Positions 1-13,500 of a stretch of DNA of 64,000 nucleotides are shown here, in pieces; the first letter of the stretch is position 1; every line of letters begins with the position of its first letter. The DNA comes from Suillus spraguei. Its lineage: Eukaryota; Basidiomycota; Agaricomycetes; Boletales; Suillaceae. The notes beneath the pieces are model-generated. The model saw nothing but the letters and a program-made list of their open reading frames with translations. It was not told the DNA's origin and ran no database searches. The DNA lies in assembly GCA_016800925.1 (NCBI GenBank), contig JABCPU010000125.1:1-64000 (forward strand). The letters run 5' to 3'. A program made the translations under genes and the position numbers.

Positions 1-172
1 CTGGAACGGTCCTGATGAAGTTCAAGTGGCTGCTGGTGGGTCTTGAGGGATAAATGTTCATCTCCATCATGCCGATTTTGGCGATAGAAGCGCTGAATGG
101 TTGTATATCTAGCACGAACACTATTGTTATACACCACCAACGCCCCCACTCGTTCAAACTCATCCCTCGAAT

Positions 173-1875
173 ATGACGTAGTCTCAAATGATCCCAGTTG
201 GTGGCCATTTATCAGTCCTAATATTTTTTACAGCTATTGGTGGGTTAGTTGTATCAGTTGATGACACCTCGATTTAACATTGACTTGTGGTTTCGCAGTT
301 GCCGCCGCCGTTGTGGTGGTATATGATTGGGGTGCGTCGAACAGTCTTCAAAAACTGCTGATATTCTCATGATAATCTCAGTGCTGACACTAGCACAGAG
401 GTAGGTCGGTGCTATTGCTGGAGTAGCCAACTTGCTAAGAACGGTGTTATAGACTGAACTGATCTGGGTAAGTGACAGAGTCTAATATTAAAAGAAAAGC
501 GACAGAATACAATCCATTTGCGACAGAAACAACGTTGGTCGCTCATGACTGTGCTGTACTTGATGGTTCGTACCTTAAGTCATACTATAGCGTGACTAGC
601 AAGTTGTGCTGACTCTAAAATATTCTAGACACGATGTATTGGAATACTATATTCTATGTATGTTCTTGAGGCCAACAAGTTGGTGCTGTGCTAATAGTCT
701 GCCTCTCGTTATCAGTATCTTTGCTCTGCGTATGTCTTATATGCACTGTGTTCAATTCTTCTGACTGGCGGCACACAGTATCAATTACATCGGTCTCGCT
801 GACAGATACAGTGAGTATTCTTCAACCATCATCTCATTCCCATGCAATGCATACATTATAATGTGCAGGGTGAGTGAGATTTTGACCGCTCAACTTGGCT
901 CAGCATAATACTCAATAGGTGTGAGTGGAGCATAGGATCGTAGTACAAAGGCGATCACTAATTTGGTGTTTTAGGCAACATTATGTACTACGCTTAAATG
1001 TGACAAATGTGGTCATAGCTGCCATGCTGGGCGGTGAGTTGCAATACCTCAGTTATATTCACTTGACTGAAACATGATGTAAAGTCATCATGATTGCTCG
1101 GTTGCATGCCATGTATCAGAGATCTAGAAATATGCTCATCGTCCTGGTTATTATCTTCCTGGCCATAAACATTGCCTGTGGAGCACTCACGGTGATAGGA
1201 CTCAAACCTACTGTAGGAGGTAAGCTTTACTTGTTGACTTGACGAACACGGCTCATTGGACAAACACTAGAGGAGCTGGTACTCTCTGGCAGACATATGT
1301 GCAATTATAGCTATGGGGGATCCACCCTGCTTCTAGCTTCAATGGTATGGATGCTCAATACCATTTGGGAGGCCCTCGCATTGTGTCTTTCAGTTTGGAT
1401 TGCTGCGAAACACTTCTGTGAACTGCGACGACTCGGCCCATCGACAGGATCAACCATCGGTGACTGTTTCCGATGCTGATAAAGTTCACGTGCTTTATTT
1501 TGCAAGGTTAGCTTGTATGTAAATGTGGTTATCTTTTTCTGCTCAAGTTTCTGCACATCCTAGCTTTGCTGGCGTCTCTTCCCTCCAGCTTGTTTATTTC
1601 TCTCCAGAGGTCTTGGTACGGCGAGCTGTTGCTGACATTTACTTGTGACCACTGTTGACCATTTCTATAGACATCAACCTCTATCATAGCTCAGATACTT
1701 GAGGGTGCCATTCAAATTTTATTGGGCGTACAAATGTTTGTGTTGGGACCACGCCTCATCCTTAGCGTTCGAGAATATCACGCCAAACTTGTGGCCAACT
1801 CCGACGCAGAAACTAGCATGAGATCGATTGTCTTTGAGGAGCGTGTACATGTATCAACTAGCAGTACTGTGTAGA
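173..1875 (+). pseudogene. DUF6533-type multi-pass membrane protein, copy A (broken)
   Basis: Exons of a fungal DUF6533-type seven-helix-like membrane protein can be followed. There is an N-terminal WWPF-type segment (about 200-220), a VVVYDWG segment (about 310-335), the RLHAMYQRS loop and following helix (about 1090-1220), the WEALALCLSVWIAAKHF helix (about 1370-1420) and a C-terminal helix with MFVLGPRLILSVREY (about 1735-1775). The last exon ends in a TAG at 1873-1875. The start reads ATG ACG TAG. Copies B and D have one more C at this point (ATGACC) and stay open, so copy A lost a base and is closed at codon 3. The transport or signalling role of this family is unknown. Three other copies lie at 43-58 kb in the opposite orientation. 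Confidence 0.75.
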
Positions 1876-2129
1876 GAAGTGCTTGCCGAGTGTTCTGTAG
1901 GGAGGAGATATCTGGTCAAGGATCCGCTGTAGTATTTATTCAACTTATGGTTATGGTGTTTCAAAGTATATTTAACGTTCATGTAGACAAAACCATTTCT
2001 TGTTGCATCATTACTGGAACTTGGCGAACGGCGAGGTCATTGATAACTGTAGATACAGCGTGACGATGCGGTACAAGATGAATACAAAGGTGATATGGTG
2101 CTCACGTTCAAGTCTGATATATTGGTTTT

Positions 2130-2240
2130 CCCACTTATCGGGTATGATGGTGGAAATATCACGATCATGCGAATATCAGCAGTTTTTCAAACACTGTCCT
2201 GCTTACCCCATTGTATACCATCACAACACGAGTGGAGACT
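2130..2240 (-). pseudogene. Inverted fragment of the DUF6533-type gene
   Basis: About 80-100 bases here resemble, in reverse orientation, the exon/intron stretch at 310-395 of copy A: the GAATATCAGCAGTTTTT core and the following block with the ATACCA motif. The same stretch lies in + orientation in the minus-strand copies near 44.45 and 52.3 kb. It is a small remnant wedged between copy A and the OYE remnant. It marks a rearrangement breakpoint. Confidence 0.5.
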
Positions 2241-4018
<1,778 letters not shown>

Positions 4019-4832
4019 GATGATAGCACTTTAACAAGGGAATGCTCGGGTTTATCTTCTTATCTTCTTAAGACGAAAGGGAGAACGGGTGGGAAGATGC
4101 TCGCTAGCTCGCATGAGTTGCGCCTACACCGCGTAGGGCCATGTGGTTTTCGGTTATTTCGCTAAAGACAATGTTTTCTGCTTACCTTGCTTACAGCTAT
4201 CTGCATATCAATAGGCCAGAATCTGGAGAGCACATAGCTGCTTTTGTGAGTCCACCACCTGTTGTGCCTTCAGCACAGGAAGGAAAGCACTCCTTTAGCT
4301 ATTCGGTTAGAGTTATTCGTAATCAAAGGGAGTTGCTGTGCAGGGATGAATCTTACCCCGATGATAACTTAGTGTATGAGTCAGTTGCTGACTGACAGCT
4401 ATTTCCATATCGATAAGCCTAACTCGGCTAGTCATGTACGATTCAGGACCTGAATCCTACTGGTCTTGAATCATACACGACTGAGCGACCTTGTTTATCT
4501 TTGAAATGAGGGGTGTCTAGCCACATAGACATCACCAATGAGGTCTGAGGCCTGAAGGCCTGACGGCCAGATCTAGTGACAATTCTCGTATTGAACTGTG
4601 GAACACGCAGAAGCGATGCGCTTGTGGTGGACATCGATGATCATCGTGGGCAGTGGAAGAGTTCATTATTATGTAATTATTATTATGTAGAAATGTCTCC
4701 AAATGGAATGTTGAGCGCAATCACTGCATCTACTTGCACCAGTCAAAAATTCCAGACGATGTAAGTGCATTCGGTAGCCACCTGACCCTGCTTTCGTGAT
4801 AACTTGAAGTTGCAGTAGCCAACAGTTCACGT
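4019..4832. other. Intergenic region between GST and GLE1
   Basis: I see no convincing gene here. Open frames are short and have no recognisable motif. A GC-rich palindromic patch (GAGGCCTGAAGGCCTGACGGCC) lies near 4545-4566. It resembles a GAGGCCTGAGGCCTGAGG stretch near 23735, so both may be scraps of one dispersed repeat. The first GLE1 exon may lie in this stretch. Confidence 0.4.
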
Positions 4833-6911
4833 GTGGTATCTACTTCTGATCCAGAATCCGGCTGTCACTTATGCGCTACGGACTGCCACGCTCAACTTCG
4901 CCATCTCCTGAACGGAGGTATCTGCACAGTGCATGTCACAGCGAACCAGCTTAACTTAGTATTCGTCAGATCCCGCAGGCGCCCCTCCACTTTCGGTCTC
5001 CCATCAGATACTGAAAGCGATTTCGAAGAACCACCGACAGATTCGGATTCGGAACCATCCTCTCCAAGTTCTCTTTCATCAGACTCATTCTGCTATGAGT
5101 CTGAATCACAAGTACCGCCACCACCTCCGTGTGTATATTGACATCACTATCATATTCGTGCTGACACTTACTTACCTTACTTCTGCAGCCGCCCAAAGCG
5201 TGAGCTACGCAGTCCAGCTGAACAGCGCCATACGGAGGACACAGTGGCTGCTATCCGCTTGCGCACACGATACCATGATCCCTATGAAGAATGGGAAAAG
5301 AAGACGCGCAAGGATGCATTCGTGCGTAGTTATCAGTTCTTTATATGCAGCCTACTCTCTGACAACCTCCCAAACAGCACACAGCGCGCAGAGCACAAGT
5401 TCAGATGCGTTTAGAGACACAAGGTCGGTGTGTTCAGCGTAACACTCAGGAGCTGCAATCACTTGCAGCTATGCACGCGGAGCAGCTTGCAGAAGTGCAG
5501 AAACAACTTGCAGCATTACAGATGCGGCAACAGGCGGACGTTAATAAGCTCATAAATAGTTGGCAGGAGCAAGATAAGACATTTCGCGGTAGGATAGAGA
5601 GCGTTATTCGCGTGGAAGAGGAGAAGTTGCGTGCAAAAATTGAAGCTGAGCGCAAAGCGCGGGAAGAGGCGGAGAGAAAGCAAAAGGAAGAAGAAGAGAG
5701 ACGCAAAGTGGAGGAAGAGGTGAAGCGGAAAGAAGAGGAACAGGCACAAAGGAAGCGGGAGGAAGAAGCTGCTGCAAAACGCCAGGAAGACGAGAAAGAA
5801 CGTTTGCGCAGGGAGAAACTGGACGCCGATGAACAGGGGAGGGCGCAACTGGGAATGACATTGGCCGAAGAGGATTGGGTGCATGCTCGTGAGACTCTCA
5901 AGGTGGACCTGCTGCTTCTGACCAGGTATCACGATACTGATGCCTAGTTCAGAATCTTAAAGCCGGGCCAATGAAGACAGTCAAGGGGAACCGGACACTC
6001 AAACTCCAATGGAGTGCCATTCGCCGACAGATCACACCAAAGATCGGACAGCTCACACACGACCTCGATTCAGTCATGCGAATAGTAAGTTATTTCTGCT
6101 ATTATTCTATCACCTCGAACTAAAGTTTTCAGACTCAACAACTCGTAGATATCATTCGCCCACCAGAACGACTTCCTCAAGACATCTACTTTGCTGCTCT
6201 GTCCTCGCTAGCAAAAGCCATCCTCCTTCAAGCCGAAACAGAGGTCACGGCCGAAAAACGAAGCGCTATACCCCTAGCCATGGTTGCCGCAAGACTGCTG
6301 GGCACGCTGGAAGGCTTTGCAGATATTTTCTTCGCGAAGCTCGTGCAGCGATCTGGTGGGTGGCCTGTGCCGTCAGCGATTCCTTCTACAGATTCAGACG
6401 GTACTGCGTGGGACGAACTGGAGCGCACCAAGGCGATGGGATATCGGACGAATGATAACCAAAGAGAGACCTTGTCCGATCACGTCATGCGCGTTTCTGG
6501 ATGATGCGTGTTTATTTCCTTATTCTAGCTGCGCCTGTCCCGCAGCCATTGGATAGGATGTTCCAGTTACCGCGTTTCTGGACATATTTCGCCAGGATGA
6601 TTGGGGATGAGAGATTACTTGAGACGGCGGTAGCCGCACAAGTACTTTATGGTGCGTTTTTGGTAATTGGGTGCTTCCCAGGCTCACTCCTAAACTCCGT
6701 AGCTGCACTTGATGTTGGAGGTATGGAGGCGAAGTTCATTTGGGGTAATCAGTGGGTAAAGATGCTAGAGTTACTTTACGAGGGTGCAACGACAGGTATC
6801 GGCGGAGTTGCAGGGAAGCTGGTCGGCGGTCAAACCCCTGAGGGAAAGGCTGCACGTGTACGCGTACAACTTCAGATAGAACGCATCGTGGATGCCACGA
6901 GCTTGCGATGA
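4833..6911 (+). CDS. GLE1: Nucleoporin Gle1, mRNA export factor (one frameshift)
   Basis: Gle1 sits on the cytoplasmic face of the nuclear pore. With IP6 it activates the DEAD-box ATPase Dbp5 for mRNA export. The start is not resolved: the frame is open from 4833, but no in-frame ATG is obvious, so a 5' exon is probably missing. The N-terminal part is acidic (TFGLPSDTESDFEE). Introns at about 5129-5188 and 5322-5377 lead to a long charged coiled coil (about 5420-5860, EEERRKVEEEVKRKEEE). An intron at 5889-5947 joins WVHA to LQNLKAGPMKTVKGNRTLK. The conserved C-terminal GLE1 domain follows (AIRRQITPKIGQL, LLGTLEGFADIFFAKL, FWTYFARMIGDE) and ends at 6911. Frame breaks at 6500-6504: RVSG and MMRVYF need one more base in a G run. 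The gene is normally essential and its only paralogue here is dead, so a sequencing indel is likely. Confidence 0.88.
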
Positions 6912-7478
6912 GGTTTTCAAGGATCTTTTTCACCCAATCACCATCTATTCGTTCACCACGTACAATATTTTGAAGGACATACATTTCTGTACAGTAGCAT
7001 CAGCCTAGATATGATACGTAGCATTTTACAACGCTAGTCAAACTCCGTGATGTGCGATTTTGATTGCCTGGGTGCTAAACGCACGCGGTGCACTATAGAG
7101 CATTGCAAGGTACCTAGTTACTTATGGATTCTCTTGGATTCGTAACCGTTCCCTGCAAGCACAACTATTTTGTTTGGGCAGGGTAATAATCCGTACCAAA
7201 ATAAGCTGGCTGGGTACTACGAGACTAAAATTCTCCGAATCTTCAACTTGAATCAACATCGGATCATTGTGCCGGGACCGCGTCTAAGTTATTCAAACAA
7301 AGATATATTGCGTTTCAGCCTGAGGACTTCTTTACAACACCTAGTAATAGAAGATGAATCTTATGGATTGTGCCACTAGCATGTGGATCTAGGGTGTTAA
7401 ATGTGTACCTGGGATATAACTTCCGATCATGGAAAATTCTTTGGTTTAGTAGACTGGCGGTTTGGATATTGTCTGATC
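6912..7478. other. Convergent intergenic region
   Basis: This is the space between the tail-to-tail GLE1 and RING-finger genes. It should hold both 3' untranslated regions. I see no gene or clear repeat in it. Confidence 0.5.
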
Positions 7479-9594
7479 TTAGAAACCAGTGCGGCCGGGA
7501 GCTGAAAACGAGCCAAAGTAGGTCGGACAGTTTACAGTTTTTCCTCTCGGTGGATTGGATAGTATGTTTGGTGACGGCATCCAACGTTCGTGAATCCGTT
7601 TGCGCCCCCTCTCGGGCTTATCAGGATGAACAGGAGTGATTGTTTGAGGTAATGCCGCGGCAGCACATGTCGAGAACGGGGTGTGGACAAGGCCAGGAGC
7701 TGGGGACGAACCAAAGTAGGATGAATGGTTGACATTTTTATCTGTCGGCACGCTCAATGCGTTTGGTGACGTCATCCAGCGTTTGTGAATTTGCCTTCGC
7801 TCCCACCTGCTTCCATCTTGCTGAACAGGAGTGATTGTTTGAGGTAATCTGGTGGCAGCGTTTGTCGAGAATGATGTGCGAGCACGACCGGGGGGTGGAA
7901 ATGAAGCAGAGGTTGGATAGTTGACAGGTTTGCCCGTTGGTGCGTTGGCCATTGTGTTTGGTGGCGGTATCCAACGTTCGTAAGTCGGTTCTTGCTCCCA
8001 CTCGTCCTCGTCCTCGTCCTCGTCTGGCTCTGACCCATCCTCATCTAGTTCCGACCCATCCTCATCTAGCTCCGACCCATCCTCATCTAGCTCCGACCCA
8101 CCCTCGTCTAACTCCCACCCGTCCTTATCTAGCTCCCACTCCTTATCTAGCCCCCACACGTCATTATCTGGCTGAGTAGGCGTGATTATTATCTGAGGTA
8201 ACGTTGTGGTAGCCTTTGTCGAGAACGAGGTGCGGGTACGGCTGGGGCCTGGGGATGAAGCCAAGTAGGGTAAATAATTGACGGCTTTGCTCGTCGGCGA
8301 AGGATGTGCCACGTTTGGTGCCGGCAACCACCGCTTGTGAATTACTTCGTGTGCCCTCTCCTGGTTATCGGAGCGCGGTGTATTGTTTGTTTGAGAGGAC
8401 GTCGTAGACGATTTTGAGGGTGGGATAGGGAATATAGAATGCAAGCGAGATGACATCATCATCGGCACTTCCGATGTCATTGATGGTGATGCCATGCGTG
8501 CGGGAGTTGCTGGTTTTTGGACTCCAACAACAGAAGAGGCACTTCGAGAATGAGCAGATGCAAAGTGCGGCAATATGGAGGACATCGCTGGTACTTTGTA
8601 CAGGGATGCTACAGATGAAGAAACTGATTGGCGATGCTCACTTAATCTAGTTGAGGTGGCGGTGTTGGGGCGGGCAGGTAAATTTGCAGCCCGAGAAGAA
8701 GACTTGAGTGTACAACGGGTAAGTTCTGCTCGAAGAGCCTGGCATTCTTTTATCTTTTGAGTATAGAGGGTTCGCTTTAACAAAGAGCAACATGGTGAGC
8801 GACGTGTATAACATTCCTCAAGTCACAACATACTTGTCTAGAGTGTGTCAGTCAAAAGTGCATGGATCATCCAAGGTTACGTACTGCTTTAGGTCAATTT
8901 CTAACCTGCTGACCTTTAATTCCATGTCATCTAGCTTTGCCTTTGCCATTTTCGCGGCTTCTGAATGAGCGATGTGATTCATCAAAATGGTCTTAAGCAG
9001 CGCAGCACTCGATGATAAAGAATACGACTGGACCTAGACTTAGCAAAACTGTAAATTGTCAAATTGTCAGGAATTACCTGGACCTGAAAATTCTCGTCAT
9101 GAGTTAACCACTCTTCTAGCTCCTTGTAAAGGGTCGAAACCTCTTCCACCGAGCATTTTCTTGCGGCTACCTTGGCCACTTATCCTCCAATCTACGAGTC
9201 TCGACGCGGATATGTGAGAAACTCGGCTCGACTAGGGGGAACCAATCTTCCTTTCGTGATGGAGAGCGATCAAGAACCTCACTGGGACCACCTCGCCGGC
9301 CGGGAGGGGTAATCCGTCCACTTTCTAGAAAGTTTATGTGTATCAAACGCACATCGTCACTAATGAAATGATTGGAACAGAAAGGACAGGCAGCTTGGAG
9401 ACGGGGCAATGTCTTTCGTACGATCTTATGGCAGCAGTTCCAGCAGAAAATGTGACCTAAAGAACCTGCAATGTTAGAAAGTTTCATGACTGCAGCTTGG
9501 AGAGCTCACCGCACGGAATGGAATGAGGAACACAACGCGAATTGTACTCTTCTGCGCACACATCGCAAACCGAACCAGGACTAAGGGTGAGCAT
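7479..9594 (-). CDS. RING-finger protein with expanded C-terminal repeats, copy 1
   Basis: Likely an E3 ubiquitin ligase or scaffold. ATG at 9592-9594 begins MLTLSPGSVCDVCAEEY. After an intron the RING finger continues PCGHIFCWNCCHKI and ends CPFC, giving a C3HC4 pattern (CxxC, CGHxxCxxC, CPxC). Next come a basic/acidic linker, a helical segment (SVEEVSTLYKELEEWL), a coiled-coil exon (ILMNHIAHSEAAKMAKAKLD) and a Ser/Pro-rich tail. Inferred splicing includes a 4-nt micro-exon at 8834-8837. The last exon (about 7479-8775) holds four copies of a roughly 55-60 residue unit beginning I/Y-H-x-R-W-x-P and ending FSTxAAxxLPQTITP. An acidic 7-residue repeat (SELDEDG) lies within it. The frame breaks near 9183, where copy 2 has AAAG and this copy AAG; a consensus error or a real mutation. 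It is paralogous to 19466-20935. Confidence 0.75.
8013..8160 (-). repeat. 21-bp coding minisatellite (acidic heptapeptide repeat)
   Basis: Near-tandem 21-bp units (CTCATCTAGCTCCGACCCAT and variants on the + strand) encode SELDEDG-like heptapeptides on the minus strand. They sit inside the last exon of RING copy 1. At one end the unit degrades into a GTCCTC trinucleotide-like run encoding DEDEDE. All units keep frame. RING copy 2 lacks the array, so it arose after the duplication or was lost there. Confidence 0.85.
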
Positions 9595-9715
9595 GATCAG
9601 GTCGAACCGATGAAACTCTGGCCAGGTTTGCTAGTCAGAAAGCTATTGATAAGGAGTACCGCCTGACGCAGTGGTGGATAAATAGCATGATAGAGTGAAA
9701 ATCTCCAGATGCGCC
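9595..9715 (-). promoter_or_regulatory. Promoter of RING copy 1, shared with copy 2
   Basis: Read on the minus strand, about 120 bases upstream of the start match the stretch just upstream of RING copy 2 (19340-19465). The shared blocks are CATGCTATTTATCCACCAC, TAGCTTTCT followed by ACTAGCAAACCTGGC, and TTTCATCG just before the ATG. CTATTTAT is a plausible TATA element. The duplication therefore carried the core promoter. Confidence 0.6.
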
Positions 9716-10590
9716 CGTCCGACAGCAATCATAGTGCACTGCACGCACAGCAACTGGACCAGCTCGAGTCAGAACTTCACATACAACTTACCTAATACTA
9801 CTCGTAGCACGGCATGTTGTGCGGACCGGACAATAACGTCAAGGTGTCTAAGTCAAACAATAAGTAAGGGCATTGAGACCTAATAGGCTGTCCGGACAGA
9901 TTCGAGCAATCGGAACGTTTCGTAAGGCCGATACCATGTCGGCCTTGCTGTGGCCCGTGGGATAAAAGTTTGGATTAGCCCCTGTCGTCGGTGCTGTCCT
10001 AGATAAGATAAAGAAATTAACATTCTGACAATAACAAAGTACAGTGTCTATGGATTGAAACCAACTAATTAGCATGCGAGGCATTCGAAGGAGAGGTCAA
10101 GTGAAGGACTATAATTTAGCAAACCAACTTTTAAAGAATCGACGTATTAATCTGAGTAGAGAGCCGGCCAAACTCCGCCACTATTATTAGTTGGACAGAA
10201 CAAAAGTCAACACGCCCTTCGGAAAGGTGCGGAGATCTGACCCGAACATACATGCATAGTAATCGAGACATGTCCAGTGACATCAGTCTACGTCGTTCAA
10301 TCTATGCAAGTTAAATCCACTTGTAAGTCCTGTCCAAGGAAAAATCCTCAAGCCGTTGAAGTGTTATCACAATCGCATACTTACCAGGGGGCAGTGATGG
10401 AAGAAGTGAAATGAAATCCGCGCCGTAGCAGCATGTACTGAGCTAACAAGAACCTTTTATAAGCGCCTACATCATGAGTGTGAACTACTCACCACACACA
10501 AGATCCACGCCGTAACGACATCGAAAAAGTACACTGCTCTCGTCAATATGAAATTGTGACTACTAATCATCTGGCTCTTCGTATAGGATC
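9716..10590. other. Divergent intergenic region
   Basis: Space between the minus-strand RING gene and the plus-strand WD40-TPR-HET gene. It holds only short open frames without recognisable motifs, so I call no gene. It should contain the upstream control region of the HET gene. Confidence 0.5.
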
Positions 10591-13500
10591 ATGTTACAAG
10601 AAGCGCACTTCACCGCGAGAGGACCCCCGCAGATGACGGAAGGGCGACCTGCGCCAACGCGAATGATGCGAAGTCACACTGACACATTGTTGGCAGTCGC
10701 GTTCTTCAAAGACGGCCGACGGATCGTCACCGCTTCACATGACAGAACCCTGCGAATTTGTGATATGCAGAGAGGAACATTGGTAGGAGGGCCATTCGAG
10801 GGTCACGAGGACTATGTACGATCAGTCGCCGTATCACCAGATGACAGGCGAATTGCGAGTAGCGGAGATGATAAAGCCATCATCATCTGGGACGTTGAGA
10901 GCAGACAGATGATACTCGATCCACTGGAGAAGCATACAGGTTGGGTGCTGTCGGTGTGTTTTTCACCCGATGGAAAGAGACTCGCCAGCGGGTCGCATGA
11001 TAAAACGGTTGTCATATGGGACGCAGAGACTGGCGATGTCCTTGCAACACTCGACAAGCATAATAATTCTGTCTGTAGTGTTGCATTCAGCCCAGATGGG
11101 CTAAAGCTAGCCTCCGGATCAGCGGATAATTCCATCCGGATTTGGCGCTCCGACAATGCCGAGCTTCTTCTCGAAATCGACGCTCACCAACATTGGGTTC
11201 GAAGTGTCGTGTGGTCGCCTGACAGCCAACAACTTGTCTCTGCGTCACTTGACAAAACAATCAGATTTTGGAGCTCAGATGACGGAAAACAGGTTGGTCA
11301 ACCTTGCACTGGTCATAGTACTTACCACTCGCTCGCCATCTCTTCTGATGGCTCCTTTATTGCCACTGCCTCGGATGATAAGACTTTGCGGCTATGGAAC
11401 ACAAAGACACACAAGTTGATAGGACATGTACTCGAGCACGCTGCTTTTATTCGCTGTGTCGCAATTTCTCCTAATGGAGAGCTACTCGTGAGCGGAGATG
11501 GTGAAGGGAAGGTGCTGCTCTGTTCTATCAAGAACATACTCGAGCAACACAATGCAGAGGAAGGGGAATTAAAACATGAAGAGGCGTGGCAACAACGGCT
11601 CCCATTCAGTGAGACTCAGGTATGCTTATGCCCATCATTGTTTCGTTCCTCTATTTACCATTTGGTGGTGATAAATAGCTACATGGTTACGAGAGCAATG
11701 AAGAATTTCTCGGCAACTGCAGTAATTCAAGCAATCCCTCGAAAATTGATGACACTTTTGGTAACAATGATGATCACTCATTATTTGACGTGAGCAGCTG
11801 GCCTTCTATATGTTCACTTACGACTGAATGTAAGCTTGCTTTATGCAGATCCTTGCTATACAGGCAATACTCCGCAATGGATCTACTACTGACATGCTGA
11901 ACACCGCTGAAGAGCTGCTGACGAAAGAGATTGACGCAGATGATAACAACTACGAATCCTATGCCAATCGCTCAGTCGTAAGGGGCGACATAACGAGTGG
12001 AAGAATGCGCTTCAAGATGCAGCCAAGGTTAGACACTGCCCATTATGAAGCCTCTGAGAACAGGTTGATCCAGCTCGGTTTCGTAGTCAATTGCGATCCA
12101 GCCCTCCTTACTGGGCTATATTTCTAAGGGCATCGCCCTCTGCGGCAACGGGCAGCTCTGGGACGCGATGGAAGCTTTCGATCTCGCTTTCGTATTTTAT
12201 AACCATAATCCAATTATCGTAGATCTTTTGCTATTGATCAAGGTATTCTCGTCGCTGTTTCCCGAGTCTTTTTGTCATACTAAGACTTTAATAATATCTT
12301 GTCCAGGCTGTTTCACTTTTCAATGCTAGTCGTCATGAAGAGGGAATGCGGCGAGTTCAAGATATGGCCACTGCTTATCAACACCCAGATATATTTCCGT
12401 ACAGCGTTATTAACGTGGGTCTGATGTTAAACCTTATAAATTTTCATTTTCTCACTTTGAGAACCTCCTTAGTCATATCTACGTGCGCAGCTTGCGATAA
12501 CCGATTTCGAAAATGGGCAGTACAGCAAAGCTGCTGATCAACTCACGGCCAGTATTACTGGGTTATTCTTACATACGACACTTTTGGAACCTAGATTAAA
12601 GATATTCACGGTGGTGCGTCGCTGCAAAATTGTCAAAGATACTTTCTGATTGATCATGTGCGCTACACAGCTCTTCGGTTGGGATTTGGATTCGTTATGG
12701 GAAACCATCAACCGAAGACGGTGTGATGCGTTCCTCCTCGCTGGTCGGGTGGTAGAAGCAGTTGAATCTTTTCAATATATGATGAGTGTGATTCACGAAA
12801 CTGGTAAAAGCATCTGCATCAAATGGTCTACCGGTAAGTGTTCAAGATAAAACAAATCGAACATAGATACTCATATTCGTGCCGACTAGCCTTCAAAAAG
12901 GACTGTACTGTGCACTGTGTCACGAAAGCACACGAAGCTGTTGCTGCGAGCAATTATGAGATGGCTGTGGCATTGTATTCGGCAGCGATTGCGCTGGATT
13001 CCTCGAGCGAGTCCTTGTTTGTGCACCGCAGTAAGGTAAATTTAGAACAAAAACTCTATACAGAGGCCCTTCACGATGCGGAAAAGGTGCGGATGAGATC
13101 CATCGTTGTTCTAGAAATCGTGCTGATACTTGATACTGCCGATGTGCAGGTCATTGAACTCAATCCTTCGTCGTATCTTGGTTACGAAGTGAAACATGTA
13201 GCACTCCACAAGGCTCAACGCTATGATGAAGCAATTGAGACCTTCAGCATTATGTTCTCCAAGCTGGACCACGATCCCGATGCTCAGAGACAAAGCAAGC
13301 TCCGCATTACTAATGTGTCAACGGGAAAATCATTAACCCATTTTCCAGAGCTGCATCAGCAATATACCAGTCCATCTGAAGCAGAGGACACTATTCGACA
13401 AGCCGTTCACGCTCAACTGGAAAATGCTCCACTTCGTCTACTCAACACCTCCACTGGGCGTTTATGCAACCGAGAGGCGCAGATATACACCTTCTTGGAA

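Noticed and set aside
5446..5932. Long minus-strand open frames
   Set aside because: They are antisense to the Gle1 coiled coil. Its GAA/GAG-rich codons leave the opposite strand open and give Ser/Phe/Leu-rich nonsense.
7937..8179. Proline/threonine-rich plus-strand frame
   Set aside because: It is the antisense of the acidic minisatellite in the RING gene; the repeat keeps every frame open.
10812..11156. 114-codon minus-strand frame
   Set aside because: It is antisense to the WD40 repeats, whose periodic codon use opens the other strand.
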